Notes: generated by a model not told the origin, from the sequence alone. Shown: positions 1 to 5,283, numbered from the stretch's first letter. The stretch is 5,429 bases of DNA from Desulfuromonadaceae bacterium GWC2_58_13 (GCA_001825565.1 MHXM01000066.1:1-5429); one strand, 5' to 3'. Numbers and translations are program-made.

Positions 1-60
1 CGCCGCGGTGGTCTTGCCCTTGCCCTCGCCGGTGTAGACCTGAATCAGTCCCTGCCTCAT
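1..60 (-). CDS. cobO: Cob(I)yrinic acid a,c-diamide / cob(I)alamin adenosyltransferase, N-terminal 20 codons (partial)
   Basis: The reverse strand opens with ATG at 60-58 and reads MRQGLIQVYTGEGKGKTTAA to the window edge without a stop. Residues 10-18 (TGEGKGKTT) are the Walker A loop characteristic of the BtuR/CobO/CobP-type corrinoid adenosyltransferases, which transfer the 5'-deoxyadenosyl group from ATP to the reduced cobalt of a corrinoid in the cytoplasm during coenzyme B12 synthesis or salvage. The loop begins about ten residues from the start, as is usual in this family. A modest Shine-Dalgarno-like AGGA lies about 10 nt upstream. The gene sits directly behind a cobalamin riboswitch and leader terminator, which strongly supports the B12 assignment. 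The rest of the protein lies outside the window, so length and active-site residues cannot be checked; cobO versus btuR naming is a matter of convention. Confidence 0.9.
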   Translation of the reverse strand, partial: MRQGLIQVYTGEGKGKTTAA

Positions 61-95
61 CAATGCAGCATCCTGGATAAAACGATAACAGAACT

Positions 96-118
96 CCCTC
101 TCCCTTGACGGGAGAGGG
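96..118. repeat. REP-like perfect hairpin in the cob leader
   Basis: CCCTCTCCC (96-104) and GGGAGAGGG (110-118) form a perfect 9-bp stem around the 5-nt loop TTGAC. Flanking bases (GGCC and GGGGTG on the 3' side of the plus strand) resemble the CCCTCTCCC/GGGAGAGGG intergenic palindromes dispersed in many proteobacterial genomes. It lies between the riboswitch terminator and the cobO start, ending about 35 nt before the ATG, and would form a stable hairpin in the mRNA. No run of T follows it in either direction, so it is not a good intrinsic terminator. Whether it is truly a dispersed repeat cannot be told from one copy. Confidence 0.6.
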
Positions 119-135
119 CCGGGGTGTGGGTTCCC

Positions 136-173
136 AAAAACGAAAAACCCGAACTCAAGGGATCGAGTTCGGG
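136..173 (-). terminator. Riboswitch-controlled intrinsic terminator (expression platform)
   Basis: In the minus-strand transcript, CCCGAACTC (173-165) pairs perfectly over 9 bp with GAGTTCGGG (156-148) around an 8-nt loop, and the tract TTTTTCGTTTTT (147-136) follows at once. This is a textbook Rho-independent terminator. It lies about 50 nt after the cobalamin aptamer and about 75 nt before the cobO start, where a transcriptional B12 riboswitch would place its attenuator. The 5' arm CCCGAAC is the exact complement of GTTCGGG in the 5' strand of aptamer helix P1, which gives a possible antiterminator. Confidence 0.88.
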
Positions 174-225
174 GGCTTGGGATGACGGGCCACCCAAACC
201 CTTCCCGCGAAAGGTCCGCATGCAG

Positions 226-402
226 CGCTCGGGCAGGTCTCCTGGCTTGCGGGTCAGCTTACTCGCCGCGCCTTCCCATCCCGACCGGGACAGTGGCATC
301 GCTTCGGCTTTCATCACCGCTTACAGTTGCGGGGCAGCGAGGGATTCACACCCTCTTCCCTATTCTCCCGCCTTCGTTGAAACTACGGCGGGCACCCGAA
401 CG
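226..402 (-). promoter_or_regulatory. Cobalamin (adenosylcobalamin) riboswitch aptamer
   Basis: The minus-strand leader carries the conserved cobalamin riboswitch blocks in the right order: GGTGTGAATCC (352-342), CGCTGCCCCGCAACTGTAA (339-321), GCCACTG (297-291), GGGAAGGCG (about 277-269) and the B12 box AGCCAGGAGACCTGCC (247-232). The ends close as an 8-bp helix P1, CGTTCGGG (402-395) with CCCGAGCG (233-226), containing one U-G pair. The aptamer is about 177 nt long, within the usual range. Such RNAs bind cobalamin directly and lower expression of B12 synthesis or uptake genes. Here it precedes the adenosyltransferase gene and is followed by an intrinsic terminator, so control by premature termination is the natural reading. 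Confidence 0.96.
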
Positions 403-417
403 TCGGATTGTTGGTAT

Positions 418-446
418 CTTGTAGCAGAGGCACCCTCTGCTGTCAA
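418..446 (-). promoter_or_regulatory. Sigma70-type promoter for the B12 leader, palindromic spacer
   Basis: On the minus strand a consensus -35 TTGACA (446-441) is followed by exactly 17 bp and then TACAAG (423-418), matching four of six -10 positions. Initiation would fall near 411, just before the riboswitch aptamer begins. The 17-bp spacer is itself a perfect inverted repeat, GCAGAGG-GTG-CCTCTGC (440-424). That could be a repressor operator between the promoter elements; this is inference. The -35 lies only 22 bp beyond the engB stop codon and no clear terminator separates them. Confidence 0.68.
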
Positions 447-468
447 TTGCTTTGGGTAAGAAAAAGCC

Positions 469-1062
469 TTAACTGACGCTTAGTTCCAGCGCCTCTTCGA
501 TTCGCTCCCAGACCTCGTCGCGGCCCTCTTTGCTCAGGGTCGAAAACAGCGTGAAGGCATCCCGGGGCAGCCCGGTCGCCTCGAGAATCGGCTTGATCTG
601 CATGGCCCGCTGATTGCGGCTGACCTTGTCGATTTTGGTGATGACCGGGATCGTCGGGATCTCGAATTCTTCCAGCCAGTCAAGCAGTTCGAGGTCTTCC
701 TCGCGGGGCACCCGGCGGATGTCGAACAACATGACAACCGCCCGCAGCTGCGGACGTTTTTCCAGGTAGGTCCGCATCATCGGCCCCCAGGCTTTTTTCA
801 CCGCCAGCGGCACCTTGGCAAAACCGTAGCCGGGCAGATCGACCAGGGAAAATTCGCCGTTGATATCGAAAAAATTAAGCAACTGAGTCCGTCCGGGGGT
901 CGACGAGGTACGGACCAGTCCCCGGCGATTGACCAGCGTGTTGATCAGCGAACTCTTGCCGACGTTGCTGCGCCCGGCAAAGGCCACCTCGGGAAATTGG
1001 CTTTCAGGATAGTTGGAAGGCTTGGTGGCGCTCTTTATAAAAACCGCTGACTTAATGATCAC
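469..1062 (-). CDS. engB: Ribosome biogenesis GTP-binding protein EngB (YihA/YsxC)
   Basis: This is a TRAFAC-class GTPase of the EngB/YihA/YsxC family, a cytoplasmic factor needed for late assembly of the large ribosomal subunit. Numbering from the GTG start at 1062, the protein has 197 residues, the normal family length: G1 GRSNVGKS (30-37), a TSSTPGRTQ switch I/G2 segment (52-60), G3 DLPG (75-78), G4 TKID (142-145) and a G5-like FSTLSK (173-178). The opening VIIKSAVFIKSATKPSNYPE is the typical family N terminus. An in-frame ATG at 1191 would add 43 residues (a Cys- and Phe-rich stretch) with no family counterpart, whereas the GTG has GGAG 9 nt upstream; I therefore chose GTG. The gene reads toward the B12 leader but probably forms its own unit. 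Confidence 0.95.
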   Translation of the reverse strand: MIIKSAVFIKSATKPSNYPESQFPEVAFAGRSNVGKSSLINTLVNRRGLVRTSSTPGRTQLLNFFDINGEFSLVDLPGYGFAKVPLAVKKAWGPMMRTYLEKRPQLRAVVMLFDIRRVPREEDLELLDWLEEFEIPTIPVITKIDKVSRNQRAMQIKPILEATGLPRDAFTLFSTLSKEGRDEVWERIEEALELSVS

Positions 1063-1071
1063 TCGCAAAAT

Positions 1072-1075
1072 CTCC
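1072..1075 (-). promoter_or_regulatory. Ribosome binding site deciding the engB GTG start
   Basis: GGAG on the minus strand lies 9 nt before the GTG at 1062-1060. It supports starting engB at the GTG, where homology to the family also begins, instead of at ATG 1191-1189. A TTG two codons before the GTG is in frame but sits too close to the GGAG. Confidence 0.65.
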
Positions 1076-1310
1076 AGACGTTTACTGGCGGCGAACATAC
1101 ACGGCTCGCCAACTTTGGACCGGAACTTAACACAGGTGGTACACAAAAAGAAGCAGAACCCGGAGAAGTGGCCCAAAACCCTGTCCGTCAAAACCTTCGG
1201 GCCAGTTGATTAAAGTATGCCCAACCCGCCTTAATCGCAATCTTTACAAGGAAAAAGCGTTGATTTTTAGTTTAAAAACTGTTACCAAGTAGGCTTAGAT
1301 TGCTGCCAGG

Positions 1311-1339
1311 TTGCACGAGCGGTTCAGGGCTGTTATCAT
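1311..1339 (+). promoter_or_regulatory. Possible promoter for the secreted-protein gene
   Basis: TATCAT (1334-1339) matches five of six -10 positions and stands 17 bp after TTGCAC (1311-1316), a poor -35 that keeps only the TTG. Initiation near 1346 would give a leader of about 40 nt containing the AAGGAG (1373-1378) of the next gene. The weak -35 makes this tentative. Confidence 0.35.
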
Positions 1340-1387
1340 CTGTCGATATCCATTTCATATATAACCATCACCAAGGAGACCTCTGCA

Positions 1388-1849
1388 ATGAAAGTCTGTA
1401 CGCGGATAAGCTTCATCGCCGTCCCGATCCTGTTTCTTGTCCTTCAGGCGGCCCTTGCCTTCGGTGGCGAGTCTCGGCTCGGCAAGTTCGTCACCATCGA
1501 CGGCCAGGAAATCAGCTTTTTCCAAATCGAAGGCCGCCCCATCATCAAGGGCTGGCTGAACGGCACCGCGATTGACATCCCCATGGTTACGGTTTCGCAG
1601 ATCGTCTTCTTTGACAGCCCCGACATCAACTACAGCATGTTCGGCAACGACATCAGCTCGGGCAACCTCGAGGTGACCCGCAAGGCGGACGGAAAAAAAT
1701 TCATGATCCAGGACGCCTTCCTGCCTTCCGACTGCGATTGCACCTACGTGACCTACACCTACCGCAACCCCTTCACCGAAGAGATCAACCAGGGCAACAC
1801 CGCGCTGGACGGCTTGCGCAAGATCATCTTCGACGACGGCGACAGATAA
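1388..1849 (+). CDS. Hypothetical secreted protein with two similar modules
   Basis: I do not recognise this family. The 153-residue product starts with a clear Sec signal peptide: a short basic n-region, a hydrophobic core (about residues 8-22) and a probable cleavage after ALA (22-24), leaving a periplasmic or exported protein of about 129 residues. There is no lipobox. The mature part appears to hold two beta-rich modules, roughly residues 32-76 and 92-149. Each opens with a G-(K/N)-hydrophobic-x-V strand near a DG turn (IDGQ, ADGK) and closes with a hydrophobic strand ending in Phe and Asp (SQIVFFD, RKIIFDD). The only cysteines of the mature protein are in a CDC motif (116-118). The start is supported by AAGGAG 9 nt upstream. 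An intrinsic terminator follows 24 nt after the stop, so it is probably monocistronic. Being real and exported is well supported; any function would be a guess. Confidence 0.85.
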   Translation: MKVCTRISFIAVPILFLVLQAALAFGGESRLGKFVTIDGQEISFFQIEGRPIIKGWLNGTAIDIPMVTVSQIVFFDSPDINYSMFGNDISSGNLEVTRKADGKKFMIQDAFLPSDCDCTYVTYTYRNPFTEEINQGNTALDGLRKIIFDDGDR

Positions 1850-1872
1850 ACCAGGCAATATCCGGAATTCCG

Positions 1873-1902
1873 AAGCGGGGCCTTGAAGGCTCCGCTTTTT
1901 TT
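1873..1902 (+). terminator. Intrinsic terminator of the secreted-protein gene
   Basis: AGCGGGGCCT (1874-1883) pairs with AGGCTCCGCT (1887-1896) over 10 bp, with one G-T wobble, around a 3-nt loop, and a run of seven T (1896-1902) closes it. It begins 24 nt after the stop and separates this gene from ferritin. Confidence 0.88.
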
Positions 1903-1917
1903 GTAACCGATCGCCAC

Positions 1918-1945
1918 TGGACTTTGATCCGGTCTGTGCTATAAA
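1918..1945 (+). promoter_or_regulatory. Extended -10 promoter of the ferritin gene
   Basis: TGCTATAAA (1937-1945) is an extended -10 element with TATAAA (1940-1945). TGGACT (1918-1923), 16 bp upstream, matches four of six -35 positions. Initiation is expected near 1952, inside the palindrome that follows, giving a leader of about 50 nt with AAGGAG at 1991-1996. Confidence 0.62.
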
Positions 1946-1949
1946 AAAG

Positions 1950-1972
1950 TAAATAACTTAAATGGTTATTTA
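1950..1972. promoter_or_regulatory. Palindromic operator candidate over the ferritin transcription start
   Basis: TAAATAAC (1950-1957) and GTTATTTA (1965-1972) form a perfect 8-bp inverted repeat with a 7-nt spacer, starting five bases after the -10 hexamer. The size and place suit a dimeric repressor that blocks initiation, most plausibly a metal- or redox-sensing regulator given the downstream ferritin. It does not match the classical Fur box well, so the regulator is unknown. It could instead be a weak AU hairpin in the leader RNA. Confidence 0.5.
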
Positions 1973-2003
1973 TTGCCCGTAAAACATCCCAAGGAGATCG
2001 AAC

Positions 2004-2519
2004 ATGCTCAGTGCAAAACTTCAGGATGCCCTTAATGAACAGATGAAAAACGAGTTTTTCTCCGCCTACCTGTACATGGCGATTGCAGGCTATTTTGAAT
2101 CCGAAGACCTCCCGGGAATCGCCTCATGGATGCGCGTTCAAGCGCTGGAAGAGATGACCCATGGCGAGAAATTCTTCAACTTCATTGCCGATGCGGCCGG
2201 ACGCACCGACTTCCGCGCTTTCCCCGCCCCCCAGAACAGCTACGAAGCCCCCCTGGCTGCCTTCAGATACGGCTTGAAGCACGAAAATTTCGTCACCGCG
2301 AGTATCAACAACCTGATGGATCTGGCCAAGGAAGAGAAAAACCACGCCGCGCAGATTTTTCTGCAATGGTTCGTCACCGAACAGGTCGAAGAAGAAGCCA
2401 ATTTTTCCCTGATCATCCGCAAACTGGAACGTATCGGCAGCGACGGCAATGGACTGCTGCGTCTCGACGAAGAACTGGGATTGCGAATATTTGTACCGCC
2501 GGCAGCGGCCCCCGTTTAG
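2004..2519 (+). CDS. ftnA: Bacterial non-heme ferritin (FtnA type)
   Basis: A 171-residue ferritin, which in this family assembles as a 24-subunit cytoplasmic shell that oxidises Fe(II) and stores it as a ferric mineral. The ferroxidase residues fall at the positions known for E. coli FtnA: Glu17, Glu50, His53, Glu94 and Gln127 for sites A and B, Tyr24 near the centre, and Glu49, Glu126, Glu129 and Glu130 around the third iron site. It lacks the haem-ligand methionine context and overall pattern of bacterioferritin. The four-helix bundle spans about residues 5-145, with a short fifth helix near 150-160 and a small Pro/Ala-rich tail (VPPAAAPV). Start choice is firm: AAGGAG ends 7 nt before the ATG. 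A promoter with an operator-like palindrome precedes it and a two-way terminator follows, so it is a single-gene unit. No truncation or unusual residue is seen. Confidence 0.96.
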   Translation: MLSAKLQDALNEQMKNEFFSAYLYMAIAGYFESEDLPGIASWMRVQALEEMTHGEKFFNFIADAAGRTDFRAFPAPQNSYEAPLAAFRYGLKHENFVTASINNLMDLAKEEKNHAAQIFLQWFVTEQVEEEANFSLIIRKLERIGSDGNGLLRLDEELGLRIFVPPAAAPV

Positions 2520-2534
2520 CCGGATCCCACCATA

Positions 2535-2584
2535 GGGTTAAAGACAAAGGGCGAACCATCCGGTTCGCCCTTTGTCTTTAACCC
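2535..2584. terminator. Two-way terminator between ferritin and the GGDEF-EAL gene
   Basis: A perfect 23-bp inverted repeat (2535-2557 with 2562-2584) surrounds the 4-nt loop ATCC. The upper stem is GC-rich (AAAGGGCGAACC with GGTTCGCCCTTT) and the lower stem is AT-rich, so either transcript ends the hairpin with TTTGTCTTT. It begins 16 bp after the ferritin stop and lies 20 bp past the stop of the opposing gene, as expected for a shared bidirectional terminator of convergent genes. Confidence 0.88.
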
Positions 2585-2604
2585 GTGTTGTTAATCGCCG
2601 ATGC

Positions 2605-4986
2605 CTATTCTTCCACCTTGAGATGGTCGACACAGACGCCATTGCGTAAAAACTCGGCGGCTTCCCCGGGTGGCAGCGGCCGGCTGAACAGAAAACCCTG
2701 GATTTCATCGCACCGGTGATCCTTGAGAAAAGCGAGTTGCCCTTCGGTTTCCACGCCCTCGGCAATGACCTTGAGATTGAGACTGTTGCCCATGGTGATG
2801 ATGGCCGAGGCGATGGCGGCGTCGGTCGAATTGCTTTCGACATCACGGACAAAGGATTTGTCGATCTTCAAGGTATTCACCGAAAACCGCTTGAGATGGG
2901 CCAGAGACGAGTACCCGGTGCCGAAATCGTCAATCGAGATGTGGATCCCGTCCTCACGCAGCTGATTGAGGATCGACACGGCAAAATCGGGGTTCTGCAT
3001 GATCACCGTCTCGGTCACTTCGAATTCGAGCAGGCTTCCCGGCAATCCAACCTGATCGAGGATCCGTTTCACCGACTGGACAAAATCCCGGTGTTGCAGC
3101 TGATAGCCGGACAGATTGACCGCCACCCGCACCGCCGGCAGACCCTCGCTCTGCCAGAGCCGAACCTGTTCGCAGGCGCGGCGCATGACCCATTCGCCCA
3201 GTGCGATGATAATCCCGGTCTCCTCGGCAATCGGAATAAAATCGCCCGGGGGCACCAATCCGAGTTCCGGGTGTTCCCAACGCAGCAGCGCTTCCATGGC
3301 GGTGATTTTACCGCTCAGGATATCGATCTTAGGCTGGTAATGGATACGGAATTCCTCCCGGTCGAGAGCCCGCCGCAGTCCATTGGTGAGAATCAGGCGC
3401 CGGTCGGCGTTGAGATCCATGCCCGGATTATAGAACATGTAGTTGTTGCGCCCCTGGGCCTTGGCGCTGTACATGGCGATATCGGCCTTTTTGATCAGGC
3501 TGGCCGGATCGTCGCTGTCCGTCGGAAACATGCAAATGCCGATGCTGGTGGTCACGAACAGTTCATGCTCCTCGACCGAAAACGGCTGGGCCAACTTCTT
3601 CAACACCTTGTCGGCGATATGTTCGGCATCCTCGACCCCATTGATGCTGCCGAGGATAACCGTGAATTCATCGCCACCGAGGCGTGCCACCGTATCGACT
3701 TCACGAACACAGGTTTTCAGGCGATCGGCAATCTCCTGAAGCAGCATATCGCCAATGGAGTGACCGAGCGTATCGTTGATGATCTTGAAACGATCCAGGT
3801 CGAGAAACAGAACCGCGACCTGTTTTTTCAGGCGCCGGGCGATGGCGTTGGCCTGTTGCAAGCGATCGATGAAGAACAGCCGATTGGGCAGGCTGGTCAG
3901 CATATCGTGGTGCGCCATATGATACAGCTGTTCCTGGGCTTTTTTTCGGGAGGTAACATCGCGACAGATGGCCCAGATGGTGCTTATGGCGCCATCCTTG
4001 GAACTGAAGGTGAGATTCCCTTCCACATCGATTAACCGGCCATTGCGGGCAATCAGCCGACCCTCGATATTGCGGCTCGATCTGCTTTCGACGACCCGCC
4101 TGATTTCCACCGTGCATCTGGCGCGGTCATCGTCAAAAATGATGTCCTCTATTCTCAAGTGCGCGTCGGAATCCGGGTCGTACCCCAGGGTTTCCCTCCA
4201 GGCCCGATTGACATACAGGAAAATCCCATCGCCGTTAACACTGAAAATGAGGTCGTTGGCTGAATCGAGAAAGCTGATCAATTGCTCCTCGCTTTCGCGA
4301 ACAGCCAGGTTCTCCCGTCGCACCACCGCCATCAGGTAGGCGCCGATCACCGCTGCCGAGGCGTTGAGCAGACTGACCCAGCACCACATCAGAAACAGAT
4401 AGAGCCCGTCATGATGCAGGGAATTGTCCACAAACGGCATGGAAACATGAGGAAATACATCTAAATAGGTGGCGGTGAGCAGGGCTCCGTACAGGCACGC
4501 CCCCAAAGCGCCGAGCCCCCAGACGCATTGTTTCTTCTCGACCAGCACCGCCGCTTCGAGTGTCACCAGCAGGTAAACCGGCCAGAACCAGCTGGAGCCG
4601 CTGCCGCTGAAATAGATCAGAACGGTGACGAAGGTCAGATCGAGCCAGATCTGAAACAGGCTGACCAGACGATAAAATTTGGTGTGAGCAAAAAACAGCG
4701 GGAAAACCAGGTTATAAAAAACGATGGTCGCAACCGACAGCATCATCAGGATGATCTGCCAGCGGCTAAGGAAAAATCCGTATTTGCTGAAAGAATAAAG
4801 GGCTCCGGCACAGATCCCATAGATCGCGACCAAAGCCAGAAAGAGCCAGCGAGCCCTGGCGGCTAGAATCAGTCGGCCCATGGGGTCGGCAAACCGTTCT
4901 TCCTTGCGGCACAGCACGGCGGGGAGCTTGAACTCCCGCACCAGCGGCGGCACCAGCAAACATTCTTCTTTCCCATTCTGAGACAT
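2605..4986 (-). CDS. Membrane-bound PAS-GGDEF-EAL cyclic-di-GMP synthase/phosphodiesterase
   Basis: Numbering from the ATG at 4986 the protein has 793 residues. After a cytoplasmic tail of about 46 residues come six predicted membrane helices (about 47-66, 76-99, 105-126, 132-149, 156-175, 195-221), a short charged linker, a PAS domain (about 233-343), a GGDEF domain (about 352-520) and an EAL domain (about 537-785). GGDEF is intact at 437-441, with the inhibitory-site motif RxxD (REVD, 428-431) five residues before it. The EAL domain keeps E565-A-L, Gln551 (YQPK), Asn624 (VNLS), Glu656/Glu659 (EVTET), Asp686-Asp687 (DDFGTG), Lys707, Glu743/Glu746 (AEGVET) and Gln763, so it should hydrolyse c-di-GMP to pGpG. 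Both activities are possible; which dominates is not visible. The ATG at 5007 is in frame but has no ribosome site and overlaps a -10-like TATGAT, while ATG 4986 has AGGA at 6 nt. The membrane part resembles PilS-type sensors. The ligand is unknown. Confidence 0.95.
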   Translation of the reverse strand: MSQNGKEECLLVPPLVREFKLPAVLCRKEERFADPMGRLILAARARWLFLALVAIYGICAGALYSFSKYGFFLSRWQIILMMLSVATIVFYNLVFPLFFAHTKFYRLVSLFQIWLDLTFVTVLIYFSGSGSSWFWPVYLLVTLEAAVLVEKKQCVWGLGALGACLYGALLTATYLDVFPHVSMPFVDNSLHHDGLYLFLMWCWVSLLNASAAVIGAYLMAVVRRENLAVRESEEQLISFLDSANDLIFSVNGDGIFLYVNRAWRETLGYDPDSDAHLRIEDIIFDDDRARCTVEIRRVVESRSSRNIEGRLIARNGRLIDVEGNLTFSSKDGAISTIWAICRDVTSRKKAQEQLYHMAHHDMLTSLPNRLFFIDRLQQANAIARRLKKQVAVLFLDLDRFKIINDTLGHSIGDMLLQEIADRLKTCVREVDTVARLGGDEFTVILGSINGVEDAEHIADKVLKKLAQPFSVEEHELFVTTSIGICMFPTDSDDPASLIKKADIAMYSAKAQGRNNYMFYNPGMDLNADRRLILTNGLRRALDREEFRIHYQPKIDILSGKITAMEALLRWEHPELGLVPPGDFIPIAEETGIIIALGEWVMRRACEQVRLWQSEGLPAVRVAVNLSGYQLQHRDFVQSVKRILDQVGLPGSLLEFEVTETVIMQNPDFAVSILNQLREDGIHISIDDFGTGYSSLAHLKRFSVNTLKIDKSFVRDVESNSTDAAIASAIITMGNSLNLKVIAEGVETEGQLAFLKDHRCDEIQGFLFSRPLPPGEAAEFLRNGVCVDHLKVEE

Positions 4987-4992
4987 CTGACG

Positions 4993-4996
4993 TCCT
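4993..4996 (-). promoter_or_regulatory. Ribosome binding site deciding the GGDEF-EAL start
   Basis: AGGA on the minus strand lies 6 nt before the ATG at 4986-4984. The upstream in-frame ATG at 5007-5005 is preceded only by an A/T-rich stretch without a Shine-Dalgarno match, so the shorter protein is preferred. Confidence 0.6.
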
Positions 4997-5151
4997 GCCG
5001 TTATCATATTTTTTACAAGATACGTTCAAGCGCCCCACATGCAATACACGTAAACGTTTTCTCAGGGGGCGGACTTCAGACATGTACAGCATTTAATAAG
5101 CCAAAATCCGCATCGCCTCCGATTTGAATAAAATATTTTTGCAGGCCAGCG

Positions 5152-5167
5152 GCATAACACATTCCAA
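5152..5167 (-). promoter_or_regulatory. Possible sigma54 (-24/-12) promoter for the GGDEF-EAL gene
   Basis: The minus strand reads TTGGAATGTGTTATGC, with GG and GC dinucleotides exactly 10 bp apart as required by RpoN promoters and a partial match to TGGCAC-N5-TTGC. Initiation near 5141 would give a leader of about 155 nt. Such matches arise by chance fairly often, so this is only a candidate. Confidence 0.22.
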
Positions 5168-5234
5168 ATAGATATATTCTCGAATGTCTAGCCACCAACA
5201 ATCCTCCCGCGACTCGCAAATCGCTCCGTGAACC

Positions 5235-5266
5235 AAAAAAAATGGCCCGGGTTTTAGGCCCGGGCC
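5235..5266 (-). terminator. Intrinsic terminator of ettA
   Basis: In the minus-strand transcript GGCCCGGG (5266-5259) pairs with CCCGGGCC (5251-5244) as a perfect 8-bp GC stem with a 7-nt loop. One base later a run of eight T (5242-5235) follows. It lies 17 bp after the ettA stop codon and separates ettA from the GGDEF-EAL gene. Confidence 0.9.
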
Positions 5267-5283
5267 TTGGGGAAAAGACGGAA

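Larger units (their letters stand above)
1063..1387. other. Divergent intergenic region between engB and the secreted-protein gene
   Basis: About 325 bp without a convincing gene. The left part (1063-1210) is open on the minus strand in the engB frame but looks like untranslated leader. The middle (about 1210-1300) is AT-rich and holds a small inverted repeat, TTTTTA-GTT-TAAAAA (1264-1278), whose role is unknown. The right end carries a possible promoter and a good ribosome binding site for the plus-strand gene. I could not find a well-spaced sigma70 promoter for engB. Confidence 0.6.
4987..5234. other. Intergenic region upstream of the GGDEF-EAL gene
   Basis: About 250 bp with no convincing gene; it is AT-richer than its neighbours. 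On the minus strand it holds a -10-like TATGAT (5008-5003) with TTGAAC (5029-5024) 15 bp upstream, a short spacing. Further up is an AAACGTTT palindrome (5052-5059) and a possible sigma54-type -24/-12 pair (5167-5152). No c-di-GMP riboswitch consensus was seen. Confidence 0.5.

Noticed and set aside
60..317. Minus-strand 85-codon open frame ending at the cobO start
   Set aside because: It is made of riboswitch and terminator sequence; its stop overlapping the cobO ATG is incidental.
124..459. Plus-strand open frame of 111 codons across the B12 leader
   Set aside because: It overlaps the riboswitch, terminator and promoter on the opposite strand, has no ribosome binding site, and its product looks random.
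447..490. Possible engB terminator (AAGC...GCTT followed by T-run)
   Set aside because: Only a 4-bp stem with a large loop, overlapping the coding end; too weak to call.
1355..1858. Minus-strand 167-codon frame opposite the secreted-protein gene
   Set aside because: The plus-strand gene has a signal peptide, ribosome site and terminator; the opposite frame has none of these.
2716..4035. Plus-strand 439-codon open frame opposite the GGDEF-EAL gene
   Set aside because: It is the antisense shadow of a strongly conserved protein; its composition is unlike a folded protein and it has no start signal.
5050..5061. GTAAACGTTTTC, similar to a LacI-family operator
   Set aside because: An 8-bp AAACGTTT core is short enough to occur by chance, and no LacI-family gene is nearby.
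5008..5234. c-di-GMP (GEMM) riboswitch upstream of the GGDEF-EAL gene
   Set aside because: Expected from the taxonomic resemblance, but none of the conserved GEMM blocks is present on either strand.
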